Counted from the stretch's first letter, positions 10,334 to 21,653 are shown. The stretch is 64,000 nt of DNA from Patiria miniata (GCF_015706575.1 NW_024037074.1:22681334-22745333); one strand, 5' to 3'. Notes: generated by a model not told the origin, from the letters alone. Numbers and translations: made by a program.

Positions 10334-10564
10334 GCTATGTTGCAGAGCTCCAATATGGATCAGGTATAAGGCTACCATGTAAGGATCTGCGGGTAGGGAT
10401 GATATTCCGTGCAACTCTGCCCATTGTTGCCATCTCGTGAAGGATGAGCTGTACTGCGAGACTGTTGATGGGGCTTGTGACTCGAGTAGCATGGAAGGCA
10501 GTTGACTGGCGAGACTATATCCAGCTCTTGACTTTTGGCTGATTGAGGAATCCGCTGCCTCCAA
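10334..10564 (-). pseudogene. Tyrosine recombinase (XerD-like), N-terminal SAM-like piece
   Basis: The minus frame from 10564 (a TTG codon, with an in-frame stop just upstream, so the true start is lost or in another exon) reads ...LPSMLLESQAPSTVSQYSSS, FTRWQQWAELHG, LPADPYMVALYLIHI. This is the N-terminal core-binding domain pattern (APSTxxxYxxxFxxWxxW..., P..P..VALYL) of XerD-like recombinases carried by DIRS/Crypton-like elements in marine invertebrates. The homology is cut at the retrotransposon 5' junction (10333/10334) and resumes at 5748. It would act in DNA strand exchange for element integration; catalytic R/H/R/Y residues are not in this part. Confidence 0.7.
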
Positions 10565-12538
10565 TTATTGTTGTTGAAGATGAGCTTCCAAAAAGGAAAA
10601 TGAACAATGATTGTTACTTTAACGAGATTAAAATCATGCGTCAACTTATTAAACACTTTCTTTATTAAGTGCATTTAATTAAAAGCAAATTTCCCACTGC
10701 TTATTGCCACAACTATACTCTGAATACAAAAGATAAGCTTATTTGCCAAATCTGAATCATCATCCGCTGGGGATATCAATTGTAACGTTTACAATACCAA
10801 CCATCCGCTGAGGATATCACCATATTTTGGTGTAAGTCTGCTGAGACTGTCTTGTTGGCGTTCTGAACGCATCTCGTTTTATACTTCTGTCAGAAACGAC
10901 TCTGACCCTAACTTTATTGCCACGTAAACCACTAAACTCTAGTATGGTGATACTCGTGGCTTTCATATTAAACCAATGGGGTTATCTTGGCCAAGATAAG
11001 GCCAAGTAATAAACTAGGCTGACAATGCATGTTTCCATAGCAAGGTTAACTAAAGGCCAATTTTACTGCCTTCGATTCTCTCCGAGTCGAGCTTTGAGTC
11101 ATCTAGCTATCTGACCGATGCCCAAATATTCTATTGAATCCCTTTTGTACTGCCAGTGCGTCCAGCGTCGGTGGAACAGTTTTGACAATGAAGGAAATTT
11201 TACTCCGAACAAGACTAGTTAACTTTGTTGAGAAACAGATGTAAATACATCAGTGAAACAGGATTCTAAATACCTTTGGACATACGAATCTCAAGTCAAG
11301 CCTACTAGAACTAAATCTTCTCTCTGGTTTTGAAGGAACTGGCAAACTCAATCATCGTCTAAAAGACATTTTGTATTTCTACATTTCTCCGCCTTCGCAC
11401 TAGACAAATCCAAATATATTCTCCGCTTAAGTTGAGCATGTGCTCTCTGACTTTCTGAAAGCAATTGTTATAAGATGAAATAAGATGGCAAATCTCTAAA
11501 CCATGGTTAAGCAGGTCATCTATACATGACATGTATGCATAATTCTGCATTTCTCACCTTCTGAACCAACTTCCTCACCACTTCAACCCCATTTTGCGCA
11601 TTTTAGAACCAACCACTTTTGGTTTGAGCACTGTGCTCTCTAGTCTATGGCTTTCTGAAGGAAACTGGAGTGTCCCAAGCTGTCTTCTAAGACAACTATC
11701 CTTGTTCTTGCAATTGCCCCTTTTTCCAGCGGTCGTACTATTTTGGTACAATTTAAAGACACATATGATGGTAGGAATTGGAACAAATTGGAAAAAACAA
11801 TTTCTGTGAAACCGAGGAAAACCTGATTGGTCAAACGCTCACAAGGTGATATTTAAGATTTTCAGATCAAACTTCAACGTGAATCAATATGTTGTCAAGA
11901 AAAAAAGAAATATATCACCAAATTCGAATGGTTGATGCCAAGGCTATCTACTCCCTTTTCCAACGACATTCACCTGTTGTCAATGAATTGAAACTTACAA
12001 AGGATTAACGATAAACGGCTTTATTATGGGTTTCCAACAAATTGTATATGGCAGAACTTCGATTCAATCTAGGGCCTATATTTCGTCTCAAACAAGTAAA
12101 GTGTGGGGTTTCTGAAATTGACCATTTTCTGGGACTGGTTACATCTTATAACAAAAGAACTAGTGTAAGAGTCCCCACAATTCACGGTGGGAAAGTAAAT
12201 CTCACAAACCCTCTTCGTTCGGAACCAGAATTCTCTCCGTTCTCAAAAAAACTTCTGTGAATTTCAACATCTGCAACTACATTTTTTGCAAATTAAAAAG
12301 AATGTAACTTAACTTAGCTTCGTAAACTGGCCTTCTGCTTTCTGCATTTCGATCTTCGGTCCCTCTGCTATTGACAACTGTCTTGTCTTGATTGATACTG
12401 ATGTAGGGGCGAGCTCTGTTGTCAGTAGCCTTGAATGTAATGTAGCTTCTTAATATGAGATGTCGAATTGACTTTAGGAGAACAAAACTGCCGTCTCTCC
12501 CATTTGTTGATATAACGCAATGGAAGTACAGCGCCACA
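10565..12538. other. Repeat-derived intergenic DNA
   Basis: This stretch includes the 10786-10935 copy of the 3981 repeat. Two loosely similar blocks, about 11380-11480 and 11550-11680, share 'catttctc...ccttc...gagca..gtgctctct..ctttctgaa'. Frames here are short and not convincing. Confidence 0.5.
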
Positions 12539-12677
12539 AAAATTGTGTGTTGTCGTTGCTGCTCGCAAGCGTGAAGTGATCTACCTTCAATCCAACCACG
12601 CACACATTCCTGTGCCACTCCCAATTCAAATTACCCGCCCTTAACCACTCTACCGTGTCTCATTTACATATCAATGA
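12539..12677 (+). repeat. 139-bp dispersed repeat, copy 2 (copy 1 at 4516-4654)
   Basis: It is nearly identical to 4516-4654 and in the same orientation. In both places a related ~150-200-bp block lies upstream: ~0.5 kb away in copy 1 but ~1.7 kb away here, which implies an insertion of about 1.2-1.5 kb in this copy or a deletion in the other. Confidence 0.85.
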
Positions 12678-13960
12678 TAAAGTAGATTTATTCTAATTCG
12701 TCCCGGTACTCAACCGAATAGATCAATATTTGCACGCTCAACGATTAGCATACTCATTAGCGTCACTCGGCGTGTTTTGTCTTGGGTCTCGGTATCGACC
12801 AATGGAAGCCGGCAAAAAGGGTGATATTTATCAATTAATGACCCGTGAAGGAGGCTTTTCTCCAAATTTTTAATGCACACCATAATGCATAGGAACCTTA
12901 TTAATATTCGTGAGGCTTGAAGAGATTGACAGATATTGCAAACGCCAGAGTTACAACTTTCAAAAATGCACGTAGCCAGGCCTATTTTTTTTCTATTTTT
13001 TCAACGAAAAGTAATGAACATGTCACAACGATTTTTAGCACATACTTGGATTAGTATAAGGGAAATAATTCCTGAAAGTTGCATGAAGATACGGTCTACC
13101 AAACTCGACAAATTAATTTTCAAAGATTTTACCCGCCATAGTGAACATGTCTGTGTACATGTAGTTCAAAATAAAGTGTTACGTAACCGTTAGAAATCGC
13201 CCTTTGCAACCACAAGGCTGATCGTTTTGATCATGATGGACTACTTGGTATTAACTAAACCCGATATTTCCCCGAAGTGATCAATATCAATGTATGCCCT
13301 TATTAACGCGTGTGCTGTTATTGCTTTATAAATTGTGGATATAGTTTCATAACGGTACCACCGCATATAATGATCTTCCTCTCAATTGCATCTTGAGATC
13401 ATAAACATAATTGTATATGCGGATCTTGAGCCAAATCCCTCTTAATTACGATTAAAAGTAAAACAAATCTTAAAAGGGCTTGACTGATGTAAAGTATTAT
13501 GATAATAGCCTTCTGTTTTGTATTATTGTAATTGACGGAGAGTATATCGTCAAGAAAAAAGTAGTCTCATTAATTGAACACATCTTTTCAAGTGAAACAG
13601 CGCTCATTAGCCTGAACATGAATTAAAAGATGAGTGAATTAAAACAGAGAGCCTTGCTTTATGATTAAAAACATTACAAGCTAGACCAAGGTTAAGTGAC
13701 ATTAAACAGCCGTCATATTGACACTCCATCCTATCTGGTTGTATAACAGTCAGCGCGCAGCGTGCTCGATAATGAGGCACACAGCGAAGTTTTATTTGCA
13801 GTGAGTTGTACGGTCTCGGACCTTCGAGAATTCACGAGGTTTCGCGAGCGTTCGGCAGTGCCCCTGGAAGATCGATGAGAAACCCATTTTTGCGGCAGTG
13901 TTGGGCCAACATGGAGGGGTGAGTGAAAGAATATTATTTTCGGCGTCGAATGATTCAATT
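12678..13960. other. No supported gene
   Basis: AT-rich, with short frames only. 13690-13750 ('gttaagtgacattaaacagccgtca') matches 49981-50035, marking another dispersed repeat family. Confidence 0.55.
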
Positions 13961-13962
13961 TT

Positions 13963-14075
13963 TATGCCCCGCGGCGAAGCCGAAGGGGCATACTGTTTCC
14001 GCCTTGTCCTTCCGTGGGTGGGTGCGTGGGTGGGTGGGTGGGTGTGTGTGTGGGTGGGTGTGAGCTTGTCTTACA
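13963..14075 (+). repeat. Self-complementary GC box plus (GGGT/GT)n microsatellite
   Basis: 'atgccccgcggcgaagcc' and 'ggcttcg...ggggcat' make a short hairpin at 13963-13991. It is followed by 'ccttgtccttccgtggg' and a GGGT/GTGT tract at about 14013-14065. This head, followed by the 145-bp array, looks like one composite non-autonomous element of a type widespread in marine invertebrates. Confidence 0.65.
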
Positions 14076-14383
14076 TACGCAGTGTGGACTTCCGAACAAA
14101 AGACGTCCACATAATGTAGGTAGCAGCGACGAAGTGTGGACTTGCCCACGTCCACACAGTGTTTCCCCATTTTTGGAAAACAGGTTTAGAGGCATTTTTG
14201 GGTTAGGTTTATCTGTAGCAGAATGAAGAGAAACACTAAAGGGAATCATTGAAAAAAAATTGGGTTGTAAGAGTTTTCACAGTTTGAGAAAAATGAGTTT
14301 TTCCACTGGTGTTCCTTAACTACACGAAAAGAAAGGAAAGTCCACACTAGGTATGTGTGTGTGTGTGTGTGTCCGGACAAATC

Positions 14384-15380
14384 TTGTCAGCGCGATAACT
14401 TGAGAAATACATAACATATGAACTTCAAATTTGGTTTGTGGATTGTCCTTGGTAATCCTAAGAAGCCTTTTGCATTTGGGGCCAAAAGGTCAAGGGTCAA
14501 GGTCACAGTGGCTGAAACAATAGAAATGTTGTCAGCGCGATAACTTGAGAAATACTTTACATATGAACTTCAAATTTGGTTTGTGGATTGTCCTTGGCAA
14601 TCCTAAGAAGTCTTTTGCATTTGGGGCCAAAAGGTCAAGGGTCAAGGTCACAGTGACTAAAACAAAAGAAATTTTGTCAGCGCGACGACTTGAGAAATAC
14701 TTTACATATAAATTTCAAATTTGGTTTGAAGATTGTCCTTGGCAATCCTAAGAAGCCTTTTGCTTTTGTGGCCAAAAGGTCAAGGGTCAAGGTCACAGTG
14801 ACTAAAACAAAAGAAATTTTGTCAGCGCGAAAACATACTTTACAAATGAACTTCAAATTTGGTTTGTGTATTGTTCTTGGTGATCCTAAGAAGCCTATTG
14901 CATTTGGGGCACAAAGGTCAAGGGTCAAGGTCACAGTGGCTGAAACAATAGAAATTTTGTCAGCGCGATAACTTGAGAAATACTTTACATATGAACTTCA
15001 AATTTGGTTTGTGGATTGTCCTTGGCAATCCCAAGAAGTCTTTTGTATTTGGGGACAAAAGGTCTAGGGTCAAGGTCACAGTGGCAAAAACAAAAGAAAT
15101 TTTGTCAGCGTGATAACATACTTTACATATAACCTCAAATTGGTTTGTGGATTGTCCTTGGCAATCCTAAGAAGCCTATTGCATTTGGGGCCAAAAGGTC
15201 AAGGGTCAAGGTCACAGTGGCTAAAACAAAAGAAATTTTGTCAGCGCGATAACTTGAGAAATACTTTACATGTGAACTTCGAATTTGGTTTGTGGATCGT
15301 TCTTGGTAATCCAAATAGGCCTATCGCATTGGGGGTCGAAAGGTCAAGGGTCAAGGTCACAGTGGTTAAAACAATAAAAA
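14384..15380 (+). repeat. Minisatellite, seven units of ~145 bp
   Basis: Units beginning ttgtcagcgcgataacttga start at 14384, 14529, 14674, 14819, 14957, 15102 and 15238 (spacings 145, 145, 145, 138, 145, 136). Each contains 'aacttcaaatttggtttgtgg', 'attgtccttggcaatcc', 'aagaagcc' and 'aggtcaagggtcaaggtcac'. The long frames seen here repeat the same peptide (FKFGLWIVLGNPKK...) and are artefacts of the array. A (TG)n tract lies just upstream at 14353-14372. Confidence 0.93.
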
Positions 15381-15878
15381 TCTTGTATTTATTCTGAGAT
15401 CATTGGGATTAGGGATTAATTCATATAAAACCTACAGAAGACACTAATGCTGTCAATGAACGTTCCATGTGACCAAGGTAAATGTAAGTTGATGTTAAAA
15501 GAGTGGTGATATGTGTCATGGAAACAGTCACGGTTGCGGGGTATTCGTGTTTGTAAACACACCTGACTTGTTTAGTGATTATATTGTTGTAAAGGTGATT
15601 AATTAGGCTTGCGAAATGAGGTATGAAAAAACCTCTTTTTTTTCAACACTACCTGCACGTTTTGAGTGATCCTGACTACCTCGGGATATTGTTGGATAAA
15701 ATTTGTCGATTCCTGGACTCTTGAAGAGTTATGCTTTCGAACCGTACTATTCCCATCTCTGCAGGTTTCGTGGGCGATTTATATTTTGATGCGAAATATA
15801 CGCGAAAATTGCATGATTTTGGTCGGCAACGTCTGATTCGGATGACGTCACTCGTGTATGCAGTGTGTATTACTAACC

Positions 15879-16282
15879 GCCGGCAGCGTAATTTTTATTC
15901 CTAGGAGGGTTAGGGGCAATGTCATGAATAATTCATGTTTATCCATGAGAACGGACAATGACATCAACAGCATTGTTGTTAGTTACTCAACTAGTTACAA
16001 TACATTAAAGCATTTTAAAGAACGGTTGTCGTCGAGCTACCACACAGTAGCCTAGTGGATAGCGAGATGAGCTATGGATACAAAGATCCCTGGTTCGAAT
16101 CCACGTCGTCGCTGCTCATTTTCATCAGCTATTTTTCTTCTCGAAATTTATCACTGAGATAATTTTAAATTAAGGGGAAAATAGAACGAGAACCTAAGTC
16201 TTGCAATGATTCAAAGGAAAAACTGAATTATTCATGACATTGCCCCTAACCCTCCTAGGAAAAAAAAATACGCTAACCGGCA
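15879..16282. mobile_element. 404-bp element with ~60-bp imperfect terminal inverted repeats
   Basis: 15879-15940 (ccggcagcgtaatt, cctaggagggttagg, ggcaatgtcatgaataattca) is the inverted counterpart of 16222-16282 (tgaattattcatgacattgcc, cctaaccctcctagg, tacgctaaccgg). The identical core is about 40 bp. The middle holds a tRNA-like block. It may be a MITE or foldback that acquired a tRNA-derived SINE. No transposase is present and target duplications are not clear. Confidence 0.75.
16040..16120 (+). ncRNA. tRNA-like sequence with pol III A and B boxes (SINE head or tRNA relic)
   Basis: 'tagcctagtggatagcg' at 16048-16064 fits the A box, and ggttcgaatcc at 16092-16102 is a perfect B box, 44 bp downstream, within normal tRNA spacing. 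A full cloverleaf is not convincing: the T-stem has a mismatch and the acceptor ends do not pair cleanly. A tRNA-derived SINE head or pseudo-tRNA is more likely than a working tRNA. Confidence 0.5.
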
Positions 16283-16734
16283 CTACGTACATGTTCGTAC
16301 GTGGGTGCATCGCGACAGATGTCGACAATAGGTTCCTACCCGTTACTTTGCATGTCGCATCAAGTACAAAACAAATACATCCCATGTGCATCTAGGCTAT
16401 GCATTAGGAAAGAATGTAGTATCCAGGCGCCACTTAATTCAGCGGTTGTGTACAAAGTCTATGAGTGTGAAGAATCATAACAAAATCGGAAATATTTCTC
16501 ACTTTAATCTCAGTCCCAGATTTATTTCTTTTTAAAAATTTTTTGCAATGACTAACCTAATTTAATATTAGGTCTTTCCCTGTAAATTGATTATTATTTT
16601 TCTCTCCTTTCTCTTTTCTTTAATATACCCTCTAGGTCAAGTACGCAGAGTGATTTACCCATTTTCCCTGTCAAGATGGTTGGACACAACATCCGCACTG
16701 GAAGATGAACATGACCAATTTCAATGGAACTCTA

Positions 16735-17854
16735 TTTAGTCAGGTTGCATACGGTTGGAATCGTGACCGACTAGTCCAAAGCACTAAACTTGGCAGATAG
16801 ATTTTTATGGCCCCAAGAGAAGATATTTAGAAGGGGTGACACCTGAAATTCGTTTGGGAAGGGTGCCTAATTTGCATAAAGCGTTAATCCCTGCCGTGTA
16901 ATATATTTATTCCCATATTTGGTTAGATGTTATTTTTTTATTTGTTTGAAAAGTATATTTTGGGGATTTTACTTACATATCCTTACTTAAATAACATTTT
17001 CTAAAGCATATCAGAGACTTGAAGATTTTTAGGGCATAATAAAGATCCAAAATGGCTGCCATTATACCCTAAAGTTGCGCGCATTTCCTTTTCCCTCTTA
17101 TATCACCAAGTAGTCTTGCCAAATTTCAGTATTGATGAGCTTCAAATTCACAAAGATACTTACTGGCACAATTACCCCAACAAAAATAAATGGGAAATCA
17201 TGTAAAAAATTATATCATGTTGATATTTAGCCCACAAAAACAAAGAGAGGGGAAATGAGGTGTCCGTAAATAGGGCTAAACATTAGGCGAAGCCTGCATA
17301 ACGTGAGGGGCTTGATCCAGTTCCCCGTTTTTGTTATCTGGGCTAAATATCACAATTTTATCACTGTTCACATGATTTTCCATGAAGTTTTAATCGAGTT
17401 ACTGTGCCAGTAAGCAACTTGGTGAATTTGAAGCTCATCAGTACTAAGGTTTGGTAAGACAACTTGATGATATCTGGAGACAAGATAAATGCGCGCAACT
17501 TTATGGTATAATAGTAGCCATTTTGGATCGTTACTTTTGTCCTCATAATAATATTCAGTCAGTCTTAAATGCTTTAGAAAATGTTATTGAAGTAAGGATG
17601 TGTAAGTGGAATCACCAAAATATACTTTTCAAAAAATAAAAAAAAATAAAAAATATACTCAAATATGGGAGTAAATATATTACACGGAAGGGATTAATGA
17701 TTTATGCAAATAAGGCACCCTTCCCAAAAGAATTTCAGGTGTCACCCCTTCTAAATATCTTCTCCCAGGCTATAACAATATATCTGCCAAGTTTGGTGCT
17801 TTGGACCAGTCGGTCACGATCTTGTCAAAAATTGGGCCTAAGCCACCTGACTAA
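16735..17854. mobile_element. 1.1-kb palindromic (foldback) element
   Basis: The left arm 16735-17233 and right arm 17340-17854 are inverted copies along their whole length. Examples are 'ggtgacacctgaaattc' and 'gaatttcaggtgtcacc'; 'taataacattttctaaagc'-type and 'gctttagaaaatgttatt'; 'gaatttgaagctcatca' and 'tgatgagcttcaaattc'; 'gatatttagccc' and 'gggctaaatatc'. I estimate roughly 75-80% identity between arms by eye. The ~106-bp loop contains 'ggtgtccgtaaatagggct', which recurs in the palindrome at 45701-45930. There is no ORF. It is related in sequence to parts of 43020-45930. Confidence 0.85.
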
Positions 17855-20497
17855 TTATTTTACCATTGACTGAACTTTACAATTTGTGTGGTACAACCGG
17901 ATTTTGCATGTTTAATTCAATGACGTGTGATCAACAACTCACAAACTGACGAATCAGGCGCCGGGGATTCTTACGCCATGTCGCATGGAATATTGCATGT
18001 ATTGTTCGTTGATAAACAAACCTGAGGAATAAGCACTTTCATGGTACATTTAATATGCCCCATCTTGTTCACATAGCAACAAGAACAAGCATTGCTAGAT
18101 GCGGACACATTTTGTAATGTACACAATTTGGAATGAACGCATGATGACTTGGAAGCACAAAACGTTTTGTTTGATGACGTGTAGACTGCAACGCATGTAA
18201 ATTTGCCCGGTAAGAAAAATGACGCATTACAGTGAAAAAAAATAATCAGTTCAATCAAATTTCTCTAAATATCAACTTCTAGTTTTATTTCACAAATTAA
18301 TCAATTTGTCAGTAGCCTTTATGCTGTATATTGAAAACTGATAATACAATACAAACCTCTGCGAACGACTGTACACTGCACTCGAAGTCCATATCGATGT
18401 TTTGAAAATACGCAGACTGCGTAACATTATGAACCACCGGCAACTTTGCTGATCGTCTGCGAGACAGTTTGCGTCTGTCTGAGTTGTCAGCGACACTTCC
18501 AGATGAAATGTTTCCATATTATCTGTTCTGCAGTTTTGGTCCCTTTTTTGTTTCACTTTGCGTTTCTTACATTGAGATGGAAACTAGCCTGAACAGAATT
18601 GATTGCTTGTTAGTTTGTAACCATTGCAATCTTAAATATTTATTATTTGTTCATATACGCCTGCATTTTTAACCTTGTAATTATTAAGAAATACAATTTA
18701 TTGTTATTGCCAAGGGCTGGAGCGGTTGAATAATCTTGCCTTAAAACAAATTGCTGACACGTGGAATTTTATAAGCTCATGGTCTATACATGCCGCAAGA
18801 GTATAGTTACTATACATGTACATGTACATTGTACATCAGTGTTTTCCAGAGCATTAAAAACCTCACACAATAAAGAAACTGTGCCTTAATTTTCATGTTC
18901 ACTTTTTTTTTTCAGATCGATATTTGTAAGTCATTCCATGTTGTGAGAAACTTTCATTTGTAAAGTTTTTTTTCTTGGAAACTGAAAGTGGTTCAAATAT
19001 TAAAGTGTTTCAATATACCTTAATGTTTAACTAAATGCAGCTGAAAGTATGTAATTGTGATTTCATGAATAAAATATTTCCCAGAATTTCAGTCAAGAAA
19101 AGAGACGACTTGATTCTTTATACATGTTTTGTATTTGTTTTCAGGTTCATGTCCACTTTCCTACTTAAGATAAAGCCAAAAATACAGTTCATTTTGCGAA
19201 TTTGTACTCCCCCACCCCTCCCAATAAATACCCACAATGATTAAGAAATAGTTATAGCATTGCCAGCATAAACACTTAGTAGGACCCCCCCCCCCAAAAA
19301 AAAAAACCTGACGAAGTCTTATTTTTAATGCGTTTACATGAAACATCGTTTTACTTCCCTGTTTCGAAAAGACACGCAACCAGTTTATTGTAGTCGGGTG
19401 CCTTTACTCCGCCTTTACTTATTGTGATCCCGTGTACGTGTGGAGCAGGGCACGAAACCGCCGCGCACGTGCTTTCAGAGCGGTGTTATTTTCGTGACCT
19501 GGGCACTCGGAATAGACATCCTTTTTGAGTGATCCTGACTACCTCGGATACTCAGGAGAACCAAAGTTATAAAATAAAGGTAGCTTAATAATGTCGCTTT
19601 TCATCAAATTGTCAAAACATTCTGCCCAACTTCGTTTAGTATAGAAAAAAGGACGATTTTCACCGACCGTAAATTCACCACAACAATTAACGGTCATATT
19701 TCCTTCCCCATATTTCACAAAATAGTTGCTTAAAACTTAATTATTATCATTTAACAATTAAACTATACCCTCTTCAATCTCTATTTCAAATAAAATCCTA
19801 CTTTTAAAGACGTTAAATGGAAAATGAATTTCGAAGATTGGATCTCCTATCTCATGAATATTCATATTTCCAGTGTGTTCGTGCATACGCTGCAAATAAA
19901 CGAAAGCACTTTCGGGCATGCTGCGCGCTGACTGTATAAACTATATGGCTTGGCGAGGACATTGTACTTTTCAGAACCATGAAAGGTTGAACGTTGACAA
20001 TGCGAAGTTAAATGTTTCATGTACAATGTTCATATTGAGAAGATACAAGGTTCATCTTGAAAAGGTCAACATTAAAATGTTTCTTTGCTATCGGTAAACG
20101 GTTCCTCGGAGCGGTAATCGGAAAGGAGATTAAGAGGGCATTCATTCCTTGTTGACGAACCATTTGTATTTTGACCTTTGAAACATGATATTTGTTTTTG
20201 GTGAGTAGCCCGAGCACTACTTAGGGACTCTGATGGGATGCATATATCAATGGACTGCTTACTGCATCTACGATAAAACAAAATTGCGGTCGTTAAGTTC
20301 ATAACTTTTTCATAATATCTCTTTGTGGGTTACCTTTTTTACTGGGACACACTGTATAGGACACACAGTCGTGTTACACTATACTCTCGATGACAATGCT
20401 TTGTGTTTCCCTTTGTCCCTGTAATATAACACTCTCCCATAGACTAAGCACACAAACTTATTACAGTGGACCGTTTCCAACAAAAGACCCAACTCTC
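17855..20497. other. No supported gene
   Basis: AT-rich. 17971-18258 (minus) holds a 95-codon Cys-rich frame with no ATG start or clear splice context. 'gagtgatcctgactacctcgg' at 19526 also occurs at 15664. 19935-20110 shares 'aaggttgaacgttgacaatg' and 'aatattaaaatg'-type motifs with 50040-50395. A palindromic 'tacatgtacatgtacattgtaca' run is at 18812-18835. Confidence 0.45.
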
Positions 20498-21162
20498 GAC
20501 GTAACGTATACGCCTGCGCACTAACGGGAACGACATCAATGCAAATTAAACGGCGCTGGTACCTTATATGCTGTTTATAGTTGGATGCACACGGCTATGG
20601 GTTACCAGCGATCGACCTTTAATCGACCACACCTTTTCCAGAATTCGGATATATACAGCGGCAAACTGCAGCTTTTGCGACATCTCTTTCTTCAACATTG
20701 CCAACCGACATCTGCGCTTGCCCACCCGCAGGTAAGTTTCCATTAGTCAATTAATTCATCCGACTCTTTTTACATGTGGTCTTTTGTTGTTTTGCCCTAC
20801 ATCTACATGTTGTTGTAACGTTCAAATTGAACACATCCCAAAAAGGCCAAACCCCCCTTCATTTTGCGCGCCATATTGTTTTTCTCGCGTATATGATTAA
20901 ATAATTTTGAAATAATTATGTGCCTGACGTTGTTTTTATTATAATGTTTTGGACATTATGATTTTTGAAAAGGAAACAACGTAGTTTAGGAATATATTTC
21001 CGAACGGGACTAAAATTCTTGGGCATAGTGAAAAAGTGTAAATTTGTGGAAGTTTGAGGAACTTCATCCTTTGTGGAATTTCATCCTATAGGCCTTGCTT
21101 ACTGGAATATACCGCACGGTAAACGAGACCGCAAAAATAAGGAATTTCCATTTTCTCACAAT
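20498..21162 (+). repeat. ~660-bp promoter/first-exon unit, copy 1 (copy 2 at 63315-63960)
   Basis: From gacgtaacgtatacgcctgc to cattttctcacaattct this region matches 63315-63960 in the same orientation with small indels, about 85% by eye. The conserved unit includes upstream sequence, TATA box, putative 5' exon, splice donor and about 400 bp of intron-like DNA. Copy 1 ends at a SINE insertion near 21165. Confidence 0.85.
20640..20731 (+). promoter_or_regulatory. Putative TATA promoter and noncoding first exon with splice donor, copy 1
   Basis: A TATA box ggatatatacagc lies at about 20648-20657. The likely transcription start is about 30 bp further (near 20680-20690). A pyrimidine-rich leader without an ATG-initiated long frame ends in cacccgcag|gtaagt (exon end 20731, GT 20732-20733), a consensus donor. 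An octamer-like atgcaaat is at 20538-20546. The same arrangement is kept in copy 2. No coding exon was identified downstream before the SINE and MITE insertions. Confidence 0.5.
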
Positions 21163-21164
21163 TC

Positions 21165-21258
21165 TTATTTCCGGTCATACGTTGTGTCCTTGGGCAAGCC
21201 ACTTCACCTGCACTTGCCTCTGTCCACCCAGGAGTATAAATGGTTAGCTGGGGAGTAA
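21165..21258 (+). mobile_element. SINE fragment, copy a
   Basis: 'gtcatacgttgtgtccttgg', 'gcaagccacttcacc', 'ctgtccacccaggagtataa' and 'agctggggagtaa' match the body of the larger SINE at 21366-21590. It is truncated on both sides and inserted at the end of the promoter-unit copy. Confidence 0.75.
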
Positions 21259-21365
21259 TGAACATTATTTTTTAAGCCGAGCAAGGAACATTGAATTTGA
21301 TAAGTTTTTATTTGAAATGAAAATAATATTCCTTTTCCAAAGGACATCAAATATATGTTTCATTA

Positions 21366-21590
21366 TGGTCTGGGTTCGAATCCAGTGGCTGGTCATATGT
21401 CGTGTCCTTGGGCAAGCCACTTCACCCCTTGGCTCTGTCCACCCAGGAGTACAAATGGGTACCGGTATTAGCTGGGGAGTAACCTGCGATGGACTAGCAT
21501 CCCATCCAGGGGGAGTAGAAATATTCCCAGTCGTTTCATCTACTTAAACCGGAGATAAACGCCGGCCTGATGGGCCACATTGGCTTGCGA
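21366..21590 (+). mobile_element. SINE, tRNA-type head with conserved body
   Basis: A B-box-like gggttcgaatccag lies at 21371-21384. It is followed by 'gtcgtgtccttgggcaagcc', 'tgtccacccaggagtacaaa', 'aacctgcgatggactagcat', 'cccatccaggggg' and 'cgccggcctgatgggcc'. This body is familiar from SINEs of many deuterostome invertebrates. The 5' A-box part is missing or decayed. Confidence 0.75.
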
Positions 21591-21653
21591 CAGACTTTAC
21601 TTTTGTATTGCATTATTCACATAGGCCTTGTCACATTTTTCATTATTTTTTAA

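Noticed and set aside
14545..15397. Several 68-95-codon frames with FKFGLWIVLGNPKK repeats
   Set aside because: Products of the 145-bp minisatellite.
16040..16120. Functional tRNA gene
   Set aside because: A and B boxes are present but acceptor and T stems do not pair properly; kept only as tRNA-like.
17971..18258. 95-codon Cys-rich minus frame as a secreted peptide gene
   Set aside because: It starts at TTG, has no signal peptide, no splice support and no recognised cysteine pattern; AT-rich DNA easily yields TGT codons.
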